A stretch of DNA of 64,000 bases, from NCBI RefSeq assembly GCF_018141545.1, contig NZ_CP064356.1, positions 62,001-126,000 on the forward strand, given 5' to 3'. The position numbers and the translations under genes are program-made. Each line of letters opens with the position of its first letter. The first letter of the stretch is position 1. This document shows positions 1-9,234 of this stretch, in pieces. Source of the DNA: Miltoncostaea oceani. GTDB lineage: Bacteria > Actinomycetota > Thermoleophilia > Miltoncostaeales > Miltoncostaeaceae. The notes below the pieces were generated by a model. It made no database searches and was not told where the DNA came from. It worked only from the letters and a program-made list of their open reading frames with translations.

Positions 1-283
1 GCATCGACGCGACGCTGCCGCCGATCTCGACGGTCCCCTCCTTCGGCGGGACGATGCCGGCGAGCAGCTTCAGGAGGGTGCTCTTGCCGGAGCCGTTCTC
101 GCCGACGATCGCGACGGACTCCCCGGGGGCGATGTCGAGGTCGACGTCCTTCACGACCCACCGCTCCTCATAGGCCGCGCGCCGCCGTCGCAGCAGCGTC
201 TCCTTCAGCGTCTGGTTGCGCTCGTGGAAGACGCGGAAGCTGCGCGACACCCCCCGGATGCGGATGCGCCCGGGCTCCACCAT
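1..283 (-). CDS. Polysaccharide ABC transporter ATP-binding protein (N-terminal part, cut by window edge)
   Basis: The first 94 residues of an ABC ATPase are encoded; the rest lies beyond the window edge. The Walker A motif GENGSGKST is at about residues 61-69, after a basic stretch ([12 protein letters not shown]) typical of Wzt/TagH-type exporters of O-antigen or teichoic acid. The protein would hydrolyse ATP at the inner face of the membrane to drive export of lipid-linked polysaccharide through the permease encoded just upstream. The ATG overlaps the permease stop codon (TGATG), so the two are translationally coupled. Without the C-terminus I cannot say whether it carries a carbohydrate-binding domain like Wzt. 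Confidence 0.85.
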   Translation of the reverse strand, partial: MVEPGRIRIRGVSRSFRVFHERNQTLKETLLRRRRAAYEERWVVKDVDLDIAPGESVAIVGENGSGKSTLLKLLAGIVPPKEGTVEIGGSVASM

Positions 284-1071
284 CAGAGCTCGACCGCCAT
301 CTCGGGCTCCAGGCGCCGGAACGCCCACCAGCCGACCCCGAGCACCACCGCGGCCGCGACGACGGAGTAGACGACGTCTCCGAGGGCGGGCCACCGCCCC
401 CAGAACAGGGTGTCCTGGACCGTCAGGATGAACGGGGCGATGGGGTTGGCGTAGTGCAGGAGGTCGATCGCCCACTCGCGCCCGGCGCCGCCGGGGACGG
501 TGTCGAACGAGTAGAAGACCGGGCTGAGGAAGATCCACGGCATCGCGACGGCGCCGAGGATGTGCTCCACGTCGCGGAAGTAGACGTTCAGGGCGGCGAC
601 CAGCAGCCCGAAGCCGATCGTGAACGCCGCGAGCAGCACGATCAGGACGGGCAGCAGCACCAGCGGCAGCCGTGCCCCCTCGGTGAGCAGGACGCAGAGC
701 GGCAGCGCGACGGCGAGCATCGCGGCGGCCGTGAAGCCGTTGCCGGTGATCGCGGCGAGGGGGACGATCTGGCGGGGGAAGCTCACCTTCGTCACGAGGC
801 TGGCGTTGCCGACGAGGCTCCGTGCCGCGACCTGCGCCCCGCCCATGAAGAACGTCCACACCGTCAGCCCGACGAACAGGAACAGGGCGTAGTTCGGGAT
901 CTCGATCTTCAGCAGGAACTTGAAGACGACCGAGTACGCGCCGACCATGATCGCCGGCGTCACGAGGGCCCACGCGAGGCCGAGGACGGAGCCCTTGTAG
1001 CGCTGGCGCACCTCGCGGCGTGCGAGGTTGCGGAACAGCGGGGCGTGGCGGGTGATCTGTGCGGCCGTCAC
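283..1071 (-). CDS. ABC-2 type polysaccharide export permease (Wzm/TagG family)
   Basis: Membrane subunit of a polysaccharide exporter, 262 residues, the usual size for the family. It begins with the cytoplasmic signature found in this family ([17 protein letters not shown], about residues 12-28), followed by about six membrane segments and the conserved stretch [10 protein letters not shown]...[11 protein letters not shown]. The GTG start is chosen because it lies 7 nt after a TACACT -10 box (leaderless mRNA) and overlaps the stop of the upstream glycosyltransferase by 4 bases (GTGA). It pairs with the ATPase that follows. Together they would move a finished glycan on its lipid carrier across the cytoplasmic membrane. 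The exported substrate cannot be read from the sequence. Confidence 0.88.
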   Translation of the reverse strand: MTAAQITRHAPLFRNLARREVRQRYKGSVLGLAWALVTPAIMVGAYSVVFKFLLKIEIPNYALFLFVGLTVWTFFMGGAQVAARSLVGNASLVTKVSFPRQIVPLAAITGNGFTAAAMLAVALPLCVLLTEGARLPLVLLPVLIVLLAAFTIGFGLLVAALNVYFRDVEHILGAVAMPWIFLSPVFYSFDTVPGGAGREWAIDLLHYANPIAPFILTVQDTLFWGRWPALGDVVYSVVAAAVVLGVGWWAFRRLEPEMAVEL

Positions 1072-2276
1072 GTGGCCGAGTGTAGCCCCGTGGCGGGAGG
1101 TTCCCGCCCCGCCGCCTCGTGCAGCGCGGAGAGCCACCGGGCGCGCAGGCGCTCCCAGCTGCACTCGCGCTCGGTGAAGCGGCGGCCCTGGCGCCCGAGG
1201 GCGGTGGCCAGCGGGCGCGCCCGGGCGAGCAGGTCGATCATCACCGCGTACTCGTCCGGCCCGTCGTACCAGAGCCCGCCGCCGGAGCGCCGGGACTGGC
1301 CGACCAGCACCGGCGACGCCGCGTTCGCGAGGGTCGGCCGGCCGTGGCTCCACGCCTCGAGCTGGCTGAACGACAGGCTCTCGTAGGGGGAGGGGACGAT
1401 CACGACGGCGGCGCCGGCGGTGGCGTCGTGCTTGACCTCCTCCCCGACGAACCCCGTCCGGTGCAGCCACGGGTGGGCGGGGAGGTCCATCGCGCCGCCG
1501 CCCATCAGGACGAGGTCGAGCCCCTCGGGCCGGGCCCGGCGGTACCGCGCGTGGGCCTCGACGAGCGCGGGGACGCCCTTCGAGCCGTCCATCCGGCCGA
1601 CGTACAGGGCGTAGGGGCGCCCGCCGACCGTGGGGGCGAAGCGCGCCGGGTCGGCGGCGGGGGCGGGGTCGAGCCCGGCCCCCGCGATCCGCGCCCGGTC
1701 GGGGCCGACGCCGAAGCGCCGCGCCGCGAACTCCGCCTCCTCCGGCGTGCTGAACATCAGCACCCGGGCGGCGTCGAAGACCTCGTCGAACACGCGGAGG
1801 GTGGCGGGCGGCTCGTCGTGGAGCGTCGGGGCGAGCACGGCCCGGTCGCGCACCCGCGTGATGACGTCGGCGGTGGTGGCGTAGAGGTAGGTGACGAAGG
1901 CCACCGCGTCGTAGGGCTCGGCGTCGAGGTGGGCCGCGAGGCCGGGGGCGACCGGCCCCTGGGCCGCCATCCACCGGCGCCCGAGCTCGACGTCGCCGGG
2001 GGCGGCGTACGCCCGCGGCGAGAGTGCGTCGAACGCCGCGGGGTCGCGTGGCGTGGGCACCGGGAACCGCAGCACCCGGACCCCTTCCACCTCGTCCTCG
2101 CCGGGCGGGTAGTGGTCCTCCCACGTGCGGTAGTCGAGGGCGCAGGTGGTGAGGACGGTGAGGTCGACGGCGTCGTCGATCAGCCCCGCCACCCGCCGCG
2201 CGAGGGCCTCGGCCCCGCCGTTCACCTCGGCCCCGTACCGCTGCACCACGAGCGCGACGCGCAGGCGGTCGCTCAC
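1068..2276 (-). CDS. GT4-family glycosyltransferase, VVQRYG type
   Basis: A 402-residue GT-B fold retaining glycosyltransferase. The N-terminal acceptor domain has the glycine-rich loop [16 protein letters not shown] (about residues 10-25). The C-terminal donor domain has [10 protein letters not shown] and the E-x7-E motif ESLSFSQLE near residue 300, which binds the nucleotide-sugar donor. It should transfer a sugar to the growing polysaccharide repeat at the cytoplasmic face. GTG start with a GTGA overlap to the preceding gene. It is clearly paralogous to the genes at 3325-4482 and 38284-39459 (same N-terminal loop, same ESLS motif, same WSHGRPTL stretch as the latter). Donor and acceptor are unknown. 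Confidence 0.85.
   Translation of the reverse strand: MSDRLRVALVVQRYGAEVNGGAEALARRVAGLIDDAVDLTVLTTCALDYRTWEDHYPPGEDEVEGVRVLRFPVPTPRDPAAFDALSPRAYAAPGDVELGRRWMAAQGPVAPGLAAHLDAEPYDAVAFVTYLYATTADVITRVRDRAVLAPTLHDEPPATLRVFDEVFDAARVLMFSTPEEAEFAARRFGVGPDRARIAGAGLDPAPAADPARFAPTVGGRPYALYVGRMDGSKGVPALVEAHARYRRARPEGLDLVLMGGGAMDLPAHPWLHRTGFVGEEVKHDATAGAAVVIVPSPYESLSFSQLEAWSHGRPTLANAASPVLVGQSRRSGGGLWYDGPDEYAVMIDLLARARPLATALGRQGRRFTERECSWERLRARWLSALHEAAGREPPATGLHSAT
1079..1084 (-). promoter_or_regulatory. -10 box TACACT for the ABC exporter, leaderless
   Basis: On the minus strand TACACT is followed by 7 nt and then the GTG start of the permease at 1071. The spacing matches other leaderless starts in this window, so the exporter pair can be transcribed apart from the upstream glycosyltransferase operon. 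Confidence 0.5.
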
Positions 2277-3328
2277 GCCGGGCGGCCCGGATCCAGCACG
2301 GGGGCGAGGGCGTCCCGCAACCGCCCGGCGACGACGTCGTGGTCGAGGCCCGCCAGGCGGCGCCGCGCCGCGCGCGCCAGGCCGCTCCGCGTGGCGGGCG
2401 AGCCGATCACCTCCGCCAGCGCCTCCGCGGCGAGCGGGAGGTCCCGCTCGATCACCAGGCCGGCCCCGCCGACCGTCTCGCGGATCGCCCCGGCGTCGCG
2501 CGCCACCACCGGCACGCCGCGGGCCATCGCCTCCACCAGCGGCGCGCAGAAGCCCTCGTGCTCGGACATGCAGAGGTAGGCGTGCGCCCCCGCCCACGCG
2601 TCCTCGAGGGCGTCGTCGGCGACCCAGCCGGTCAGCCGCACCCCGGTCGCGCCGACCCGCGTGGCGAGCAGCTCGAGCGCCGCCCGGTACCCGGTGAAGC
2701 CGCCGTCCCCGCCCACCAGCGTCAACCGCGCGTCCGGGGCGTGCTCGCGCTGGTACAGCGTGAAGGCGCGGATCACGTCCTCGAGGCGCTTGTTCGGGAC
2801 GACCCGGCCCACGGAGATCACCGACGGGGGCCCATCGACGGGACGCGCCGCGTCGGGGGGCGACGGCAGGTCGAGCAGCAGCGGCACGACCTCGACCCCG
2901 ACCCCGCCGGCGGCCTCCAGCTCCTGTGCGTTGAAGGTCGAGTCGGCGACGAGCGCGACGGCGCGCGGCACGATCCCCGGCAGCATCGCGCGGGCCCGGT
3001 CGCAGTCGTCCGCGAGCGCCGGGTTGTGGGGGCGCAGCAGGTGCCCGGGGGTGACGTTGTGGTAGCAGACCGCGAGCGGCCCGCCGGCCTCCAGCGCGGC
3101 CCCGACGACCGCGCTGCCGATCGACAGGTGCAGGATCAGCGACCCCCCGCCCAGGTCGCGGACGTCGGCGAGGCGGCGCACCCGGCCGGCCAGGTCGGGG
3201 TGGACGTGCTCCGCGACGATGTCGCCGGTGTGGCCCCACCGGGCCAGCAGGTCGGCCCAGGCCAGCGCCTGACCGGTCACGGCGTCACCGGGCGCGGCGG
3301 CCGCGAGGAGCTGGTGGACCCGCGTCAC
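2273..3328 (-). CDS. GT4-family glycosyltransferase
   Basis: A 351-residue GT-B enzyme. Visible family features are SVGRVVPNKRLEDVIRAF in the donor domain and the E-x7-E motif in MSEHEGFCAPLVEAMARG. The N-terminus lacks the usual GG loop (VHQLLAAAAPGDAVTGQAL). GTG start, overlapping the stop of the upstream glycosyltransferase by 4 bases, and its own stop overlaps the next start in the same way, so it is an internal member of a tightly coupled glycan-assembly operon. Sugar specificity cannot be inferred. Confidence 0.83.
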   Translation of the reverse strand: MTRVHQLLAAAAPGDAVTGQALAWADLLARWGHTGDIVAEHVHPDLAGRVRRLADVRDLGGGSLILHLSIGSAVVGAALEAGGPLAVCYHNVTPGHLLRPHNPALADDCDRARAMLPGIVPRAVALVADSTFNAQELEAAGGVGVEVVPLLLDLPSPPDAARPVDGPPSVISVGRVVPNKRLEDVIRAFTLYQREHAPDARLTLVGGDGGFTGYRAALELLATRVGATGVRLTGWVADDALEDAWAGAHAYLCMSEHEGFCAPLVEAMARGVPVVARDAGAIRETVGGAGLVIERDLPLAAEALAEVIGSPATRSGLARAARRRLAGLDHDVVAGRLRDALAPVLDPGRPA

Positions 3329-4482
3329 GCCGCGAGCCCCCCCGCGACCTCGGCGAAGCGCCGCGCGACGGCCGTCCACCCGTAGACGTCGAGCACGTAC
3401 TCGCGGCCCCGGGCGCCCATCGCCCGCGCCGCCGCCGGGTCGGCGCGCAGGCCGTCGAGGGCGTCGCGGTACTGGGCGTACGTCCCGAACGCGAGGCCGC
3501 CGCCCGAGGCGGCGCAGTGGTCGCGCATCACCTCGGAGCCGGCGGCGACGAGCGCCGGGGTCCCCTCCAGCCAGGCCTCCATCAGCACGATCGAGAGGCT
3601 CTCGAGCTGCGACGGGTTCACGAGTGCGACGGCGCCCGCGTAGGCGGCGCGCTTGTCCTCCTCCGACAGGTAGCCCAGCCGCGTGACCACGCCCTCCGCG
3701 GCGGCAGGTGGGCGGTAGCCGCCGCTGCCGATGAGCACGAGCCGCGGCGCCCCGGGGCGCTCACGGGCGTAGCGGACGGCGTGGTCGACGGCGACGTCGA
3801 CCCGCTTGCCCTCCTCCAGGCGCCCCGCGTAGAGGACGTACTCCCCGAGGCCCCGCTCCTCCCCGAAGCCGGGTCGCGCCGGGCCGGGCGGCGGGTCGAA
3901 CCCCATGCCGACGACCCCGCCGCCGCGGACGTCCGCGAGCCGGCGGGCGAGGCGCTCCTCGGCGGGGGCGTTGAAGACGCACCCGCGGGCGCGGCCGAGC
4001 ATGCGGCGCACCGTCGCGAGGTGGGCGTACGGCTCGTCGTGCAGGCACGGGAGCACCGCCGCGCGGTCGGCGTCGGCGAACGTCCCCCAGATGGTCGTGC
4101 CGAACAGGTAGGGGCAGAGGATCGCGAGGTCGTGGGGCGTCGACTCGAGCCACCGTTCCAGGTCCTCCGACCACACGCTCTGGGCGAGCCACTCGACCTC
4201 GTCGAGGTAGGTCGCCCGCCCCTCCAGCACGGCGGCGTGCAGGACGTCGTAGCGGTGGGCGGTCCGTGGGCTCACGGGGAAGCGGCGCACCGTCACCCCG
4301 TCCACCACCTCCGCCCCGGCGGGCAGCTCGTTGGCCCAGGTGCCGTGGTCCCGGGCGCAGGTGGTGGCGACCTCGACGGTCCACCCGGGCGGCGTCGCCC
4401 GGGTGGCGAGGGCGCGCACCAGCGTCTCGGCCCCGCCGACGACGTCGCGGCCGTAACGCGGCACGACCCAGACCAGGCGCAT
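3325..4482 (-). CDS. GT4-family glycosyltransferase, VVPRYG type
   Basis: A 385-residue GT-B glycosyltransferase with acceptor-domain loop VVPRYGRDVVGGAETLV, donor-domain YAGRLEEGKRVDVAVDHAV and the E-x7-E motif in QLESLSIVLMEAWLEGTP. It is a paralog of the gene at 1068-2276 with the same architecture and length. The ATG start is 9 nt after the stop of the methyltransferase gene; a GGAGG lies just ahead of that stop. It acts within the same operon on the cytoplasmic side. Donor and acceptor are unknown. Confidence 0.85.
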   Translation of the reverse strand: MRLVWVVPRYGRDVVGGAETLVRALATRATPPGWTVEVATTCARDHGTWANELPAGAEVVDGVTVRRFPVSPRTAHRYDVLHAAVLEGRATYLDEVEWLAQSVWSEDLERWLESTPHDLAILCPYLFGTTIWGTFADADRAAVLPCLHDEPYAHLATVRRMLGRARGCVFNAPAEERLARRLADVRGGGVVGMGFDPPPGPARPGFGEERGLGEYVLYAGRLEEGKRVDVAVDHAVRYARERPGAPRLVLIGSGGYRPPAAAEGVVTRLGYLSEEDKRAAYAGAVALVNPSQLESLSIVLMEAWLEGTPALVAAGSEVMRDHCAASGGGLAFGTYAQYRDALDGLRADPAAARAMGARGREYVLDVYGWTAVARRFAEVAGGLAA

Positions 4483-4491
4483 CCGGGTGCG

Positions 4492-5688
4492 CTACCTCCA
4501 CGCCAGGACGGCGTAGTCCTGGAATCCGTAGAGGAGGTCGTTGAGGCGTCCGACGACGGCGTCGAGGCGCTCGGCGACGGGGCCCTCGACGCCACCCGTC
4601 GGCAGCAGGACCTCCGGGGGCGCGGGCGACAGGCGCCGCACCTCGACCCGCGAGAAGCCCGCCATGTCGCAGAGGAACGCGAGCGTGTCGGGGTGGACGG
4701 GGGACAGGTGCGTTGGATCCCGGTGGAAGTTCACCGACCCCGCGACCAGGGACTCGGGGTTCGGCGTCTCCATCACCAGCACGCCGCCCTCGGCGAGGCG
4801 GTCGTGGGCGAGCTCGATCAGGCGGATCATCACGGCGGGCGGGAGGTGCTCGACGACGTGGCTCGCGACGACGCCGTCCACCGCCCCCGCCTCCAGTGAC
4901 TCCAGGTGGGTGAGGCCGTCGGCCTCGACGACCTCCAGGCCGAGCTCGCCGAGCCGTGCGACGAACTCGGGCTCGGTCTCGACGCCGTAGGCGGGGACGC
5001 CGTGCTCGCCCAGCAGGGTCAGGAGCTCGCCGTGCCCGCAGCCGAGGTCGACCACGCGCGTCCGTCCCTCCAGTGCGTCGAGGTACGACGCCTGCCGGGC
5101 GCGGATCTGCTCGGGGGAGCCGCCGAAGCGCGCCTTGAACGCGGGGTAGTCCATCGGGATCTCGCTGCCGCCCGGCGCGGGCGCGGCGGCGGGGCCCGCG
5201 GGCGCGGCGGGCGCGCCCGCGGCCGGCCGGGGCGTGCGCTCCGCCCGCTCCAGGCGCGCGAGGCGCACCCCGGCCTCGAGCCGCTCCAGGCCCTCGATGC
5301 GCCCCATCAGCGCCTGCAGGTCGCGCTCGGCGCGCCCGCGGGCCTCCGACTCGGCGGCGAGCGCGGCCGTCGCCCAGCGGCGCAGCTCGCGCTGCTCCCC
5401 GTCGAGGCGCTGCACGGCGACGCTCGTCTGGCGGGCGAGGTCGTCGAAGACGTGGACGAGCAGGCGCAGGATCGTCCGCTTGACCAGGGTCAACGGCCGC
5501 CCGAGGCCCCGTTTCGTCGAGTAGGCGAGCTCGGGCCGGAACACGACGGGCGCGTCGTCGGCGGGCAGCTCCAGGTCGATCCCGGTCAGGTCGTCGCCGT
5601 AGGCCCCGGCCGCGCGGCGGCGCGCGACCCGCTCCCGCAGCTCCGCCACCAGGCGGTCCACGTCGATGTCGCCGCCGGGGTCGGTCAC
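4492..5688 (-). CDS. Class I SAM methyltransferase with N-terminal helical/coiled-coil region
   Basis: A 398-residue protein. About residues 1-165 are helical and charged (LVAELRERVARRRAAG..., then a long coiled coil rich in Arg and Glu), followed by an Ala/Pro linker. The C-terminal methyltransferase domain begins near residue 200 with motif I VVDLGCGHGELLTLL, an acidic residue at the end of strand 2 (YGVETEPEF), and VVASHVVEHLPP. This layout resembles glycan-modifying methyltransferases whose coiled coil can position them at the membrane and, in O-antigen systems, cap chains. Its GTG start overlaps the FkbM gene stop by 4 bases. The first half resembles the small stand-alone protein at 37964-38284. 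Confidence 0.8.
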   Translation of the reverse strand: MTDPGGDIDVDRLVAELRERVARRRAAGAYGDDLTGIDLELPADDAPVVFRPELAYSTKRGLGRPLTLVKRTILRLLVHVFDDLARQTSVAVQRLDGEQRELRRWATAALAAESEARGRAERDLQALMGRIEGLERLEAGVRLARLERAERTPRPAAGAPAAPAGPAAAPAPGGSEIPMDYPAFKARFGGSPEQIRARQASYLDALEGRTRVVDLGCGHGELLTLLGEHGVPAYGVETEPEFVARLGELGLEVVEADGLTHLESLEAGAVDGVVASHVVEHLPPAVMIRLIELAHDRLAEGGVLVMETPNPESLVAGSVNFHRDPTHLSPVHPDTLAFLCDMAGFSRVEVRRLSPAPPEVLLPTGGVEGPVAERLDAVVGRLNDLLYGFQDYAVLAWR

Positions 5689-6590
5689 GGCGTCCTCCAG
5701 GCCCAGATCGTCCCCGACCCGGGCTCCTCGTCGCGTACGGGGCCGACGACGTAGCCGGCGCCCTCCAGCGCGGCCCGTGCCGCCGCCGCCGGGTCGCCGC
5801 CGGGGGCGCCCCAGGCGTGGAACTCCATCACGACGACGGCCGCCCCCAGGTCGGCGAGCCGGGGGTCGGCCAGGATCGGCCACTCCCCGCCCTCGATGTC
5901 CATCTTCAGCAGGTCGCAGCCGGCGAGGAGGGGCATCACGTCGCGCGTGGGAACGGTGGTCGAGCCGGCGTCGCCGGCGTCCGCCGCGCGGGAGACGGCG
6001 AAGTGCCCGGTCATGAACGGCATGGTGCCGTCGGCGGTCGACGCCCCCGCGGGCACGACCTCCCAGCGGGCGTCGGGGCTCGCCCCGGCGTTGCGCCGCA
6101 GGATGGCGAGGTTGTCCGGGTCGGGCTCGACGGAGGTCACCTCGGCGCCCGGCCAGCGCCCCAGCGCGTAGAGGGCGAAGAGGCCGATGTTGGCCCCGAG
6201 GTCGACGATCCGCGGCGGCCGCCCGAGGGCGTCCAGGGCCGCGGCTGCGGCCGGCGGCGGCACGTACGAGCCGGCGGCGTGCGTCTCGTAGAGCGTGAAG
6301 ATGTCCGGCGTCCCGCGGCGCAGGACGACACGCCGCCCGCTGCCGCGGAGGGTGTGGACGGCGACCTGGCCGCCGAGGGGGCGGGTCAGCGCCGTCCACA
6401 CGGCGCCGGGGCTTCCGCCCCGCAGCCGCGCGGCCCCGTACGCGACGGGTCGCAGGGGCAGCATCGCGAGCTCTCCGGCCACCAGGCGGCCCGGGTCGCG
6501 CACGGCGCCCGCGGCGCCCCGCAGCGCGCGCACCCGGTGGCCCACCCGCAGCCCGGCGGCCAGGTCCCTCGCGCGGCGCAGGGCGCTCAC
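5685..6590 (-). CDS. FkbM-family methyltransferase
   Basis: A 301-residue SAM-dependent methyltransferase. FkbM hallmarks are the SAM loop VDLGANIGLFALYALG (about residues 131-146), the acidic SVEPDPDN, and LLKMDIEGGEWPIL with the MDIEGxE signature. The family O-methylates sugars and related hydroxyls, so here it probably methylates a residue of the surface glycan. GTG start; both ends overlap neighbouring genes by 4 bases. Specificity is not visible. Confidence 0.85.
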   Translation of the reverse strand: MSALRRARDLAAGLRVGHRVRALRGAAGAVRDPGRLVAGELAMLPLRPVAYGAARLRGGSPGAVWTALTRPLGGQVAVHTLRGSGRRVVLRRGTPDIFTLYETHAAGSYVPPPAAAAALDALGRPPRIVDLGANIGLFALYALGRWPGAEVTSVEPDPDNLAILRRNAGASPDARWEVVPAGASTADGTMPFMTGHFAVSRAADAGDAGSTTVPTRDVMPLLAGCDLLKMDIEGGEWPILADPRLADLGAAVVVMEFHAWGAPGGDPAAAARAALEGAGYVVGPVRDEEPGSGTIWAWRTP

Positions 6591-7720
6591 CGGCCGCCGC
6601 CGAGGTGGGCGACGACGTCGGCCAGGTCGGCCCGCTCGCGCTCGCGGGAGAACCGCGTGACGGCGCGCTCGCGCGCCGCGACGCCCATGCGCCCGAGCTC
6701 CGCCGGGTCGGCGAGCAGCCCGCGCAGCACGTCGCGCAGCGCGTCGGCGTCGCCGGGGGGCACGAGCCGTCCGGTGGCGCCGTCCACGACGGTGCGGACC
6801 CCGGGCAGGTCCGACGCCACGACGGGGGTCCCGGAGGCCATCGATTCGATCAGGACGATGCCGAAGGCCTCCTCGCGGGTGACGGAGGGAAGGACGCTCA
6901 CCGCACCGGCACGGTACAGCTCGCGCAGGGTCGCGTCGGACGCCGATCCGGCGAAGACGGCGGCCACGCCGCGCTCCCGCGCGAGGTCCTCGAAGCCCGG
7001 TCGCAGGCCGCCGTCGCCGACGAGCACGAGCTGGGCCTCGCCGGCCGGGATCCCCGCCATCGCGTCGATCAGCACGGGGACGCCCTTGAACGCGTGGCCC
7101 ATGTCCATGCCCCCGACGAAGAGCACGATCGGGACGTCCGGGTCGATGCCGAGGGAGGCGAGCACGCCGGGGTCGGCGGGCCCGGGGTGGAAGCGCTCGA
7201 CGTCGATGCCGTACGGCAGCTCGACGAGGGTGTCGAGGCCGAGGCGCCCGATGCTGGCGTCGGCGGCGTAGTCGAGGCTGCTGACCATCACGCGCTCCGC
7301 GCCGCGCAGGATCCAGGGGGCGACGGTGCGGTCGTAGGCGCGCACGATCGCCCCCCGCACCCCCGCGGCCGGCACGTCCATGTGGAAGAACGCGGCGTAC
7401 GGGATGCCGCGCGCCCGCGCGGCGAGCACGGCGGCCTCGGCGCCGCCGTAGAAGGGGTAGTGCAGCATCAGCGCGTCGGCGCGCGCGACGTGCGCGGCGA
7501 TCGTCGGGACCACCGCCGAGACCCCGTGGCGGGCGAGCGCCGGCAGGCGCCGCACGACCACGCCGCCATCGTGCTCGTGGCGGGGCTCGTCGCCCTGGGT
7601 GGGGCAGAGGATCGTGACCTCGTGGCCCGCCTCCACCAGCGCGGCGGACTGCCGGGCGGCGGCGTTGCCGATCCCCCCGCGGTACGGCGGGTAGGAGCAG
7701 ACGGCGGCGGCGATCCTCAG
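6587..7720 (-). CDS. GT4-family glycosyltransferase, probable CTG start
   Basis: A GT-B glycosyltransferase of about 377 residues. Motifs are CSYPPYRGGIGNAA (acceptor loop), LPYGIDVERFHPG, VLFVGGMDMGHAFKG, and the donor motif SVTREEAFGIVLIESMASGTPVV. No ATG, GTG or TTG is available at the expected N-terminus. The best start is CTG at 7720, which overlaps the stop of the upstream gene as CTGA, the counterpart of the GTGA overlaps used by its neighbours. The same arrangement occurs at 37964. Function is transfer of an unidentified sugar in the same polysaccharide pathway. Confidence 0.8.
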   Translation of the reverse strand: MRIAAAVCSYPPYRGGIGNAAARQSAALVEAGHEVTILCPTQGDEPRHEHDGGVVVRRLPALARHGVSAVVPTIAAHVARADALMLHYPFYGGAEAAVLAARARGIPYAAFFHMDVPAAGVRGAIVRAYDRTVAPWILRGAERVMVSSLDYAADASIGRLGLDTLVELPYGIDVERFHPGPADPGVLASLGIDPDVPIVLFVGGMDMGHAFKGVPVLIDAMAGIPAGEAQLVLVGDGGLRPGFEDLARERGVAAVFAGSASDATLRELYRAGAVSVLPSVTREEAFGIVLIESMASGTPVVASDLPGVRTVVDGATGRLVPPGDADALRDVLRGLLADPAELGRMGVAARERAVTRFSRERERADLADVVAHLGGGR

Positions 7721-9234
7721 GGCGCCTCCCGCCGGGCGCGGCGGCCGGCGCCGGGGCGGACCGCCCGCAGGCCGTCGGCGATCTCGGCCCGTCGCAGGCG
7801 GGCGGTGGGCTCGCCGGCGAGGGTCCACGGGCGGGCGCCCTCCGCGGCGCGCGCCCGCGAGGCCTGGTAGATCACGCCGCCCACGGCGAGCACCGCGATC
7901 AGGCTCATCAGCAACGCGCTGACGGACCACTGGCCGGGCACGGCGGTCATCTGGGGCCACAGGTCGGCGGGCGTGAAGCGCGCGGTGGCGAGGGAGTCGA
8001 GGACCTTCGGGCGTCCCACGTTGTTGAACATGATGTCGAAGCCGAGGCGGAACGGCGCGATCATCGTGATCGCGAGGCTCACCGCGGCGAGGGCCGCCGT
8101 GACGGTCCAGGCGAGCACGCCGCGCAGGGCGCTGATCCCCGCGGCCAGCATGATCGCGAGGGCGGGGATGGCGGGCAGGGTCTCGCGTCCCGGAGGGCTG
8201 TCGCCCGCGAGGAACGGCCCCCAGAAGTACACGACGAGGAACGGCACGAACGCCACGGCGAGGGTGGCGACGATGCGCCGGCCACGGGGGAAGCGCAGCA
8301 GGAACACCAGGCCGACGCCCGCCAGGATCCAGATCGGCGACAGCGGGATCGACCCGCGGGTCTGGTCGAGGAACCAGGCGAGGGGCTGGCGGAGGAATCG
8401 GTTGAGGGAGCCGTCGAAGGCGCTCGAGATCTCCTCGGTGCTCCCCGAGATGGTGAAGTTCCAGCGGTCGCGGGTGGCGTACGAGAACACCACGGTGCCC
8501 GCGAACCCGAGCAGCGGGCCGCCCACGACGAGCGGCCAGAAGCGCCGCCGCGCGGCCGGCAGCAGCACGGCGACGGCGAGGCCGACGGCGAGCGGCAGGT
8601 ACTTCTGGTGCAGCCAGGGCAGCGCGGCCAGGGCCAGGCCGGCCACCGTCGCCGCGCGGGCGCTGCAGCCGATGCGCGGCGCGATCGCCAGGACCCCGCT
8701 GATCGCGAGCAGCGCGGGCACCTCCGTCCACACCGACGCCGCGTGCCACGCCAGCGGCACGCTCAGCCCCACGAGCAGGATCGCGAGCGCCGCGACGGGC
8801 TCGCCGAAGGTGCGGCGCAGGACGATGAACAGCAGCAGGAGGGAGGCGAGGTTCATCGCCGCGAACAGGAGGTAGACGCCGAGCACGCCGCCGACGGCGT
8901 TCGCGGGCTGCACCAGCACGACGCCGTTGGTGGGCATGAAGTTCGCGGGCGACGGGCCGCCTGCGGGATCGACCTTGAACGTCAGCGGCCCCGGGAAGGC
9001 GCGCAGGTCGGGGTCGAGGAACTGGTTGCGCAGGTCGAGGTCGCCGTCCTCCCAGACGCTCTCCCCCGTGAAGAAGTACTCGGGCTCGTCCCCGTAGAGG
9101 TGGCTCGAGTCGTAGCGCTCCAGGGCGAACGCGCCGTACCAGGCGATCAGGACCACGGCGACGGAAGCCGTGAGCAGCCGCGTCAGCCGCTGCCGGACGG
9201 CGGGGTCGTCCCACCGCGCGCGGAGGCCGCTCAC
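7717..9234 (-). CDS. Multi-pass membrane glycosyltransferase-like protein (GT39/ArnT-like)
   Basis: A 505-residue integral membrane protein with about ten hydrophobic segments. After a first membrane segment it has an extracytoplasmic loop containing SSHLYGDEPEYFFTGES. An Asp-Glu pair after the first helix is the usual acceptor/donor binding site of GT-C enzymes using polyprenyl-phosphate sugars. It probably transfers a lipid-linked sugar outside the membrane. The C-terminal tail is short, basic and soluble. GTG start with GTGA overlap to the upstream gene, which is also a large membrane protein. The family call rests on topology and the DE motif only. Confidence 0.65.
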   Translation of the reverse strand: MSGLRARWDDPAVRQRLTRLLTASVAVVLIAWYGAFALERYDSSHLYGDEPEYFFTGESVWEDGDLDLRNQFLDPDLRAFPGPLTFKVDPAGGPSPANFMPTNGVVLVQPANAVGGVLGVYLLFAAMNLASLLLLFIVLRRTFGEPVAALAILLVGLSVPLAWHAASVWTEVPALLAISGVLAIAPRIGCSARAATVAGLALAALPWLHQKYLPLAVGLAVAVLLPAARRRFWPLVVGGPLLGFAGTVVFSYATRDRWNFTISGSTEEISSAFDGSLNRFLRQPLAWFLDQTRGSIPLSPIWILAGVGLVFLLRFPRGRRIVATLAVAFVPFLVVYFWGPFLAGDSPPGRETLPAIPALAIMLAAGISALRGVLAWTVTAALAAVSLAITMIAPFRLGFDIMFNNVGRPKVLDSLATARFTPADLWPQMTAVPGQWSVSALLMSLIAVLAVGGVIYQASRARAAEGARPWTLAGEPTARLRRAEIADGLRAVRPGAGRRARREAP

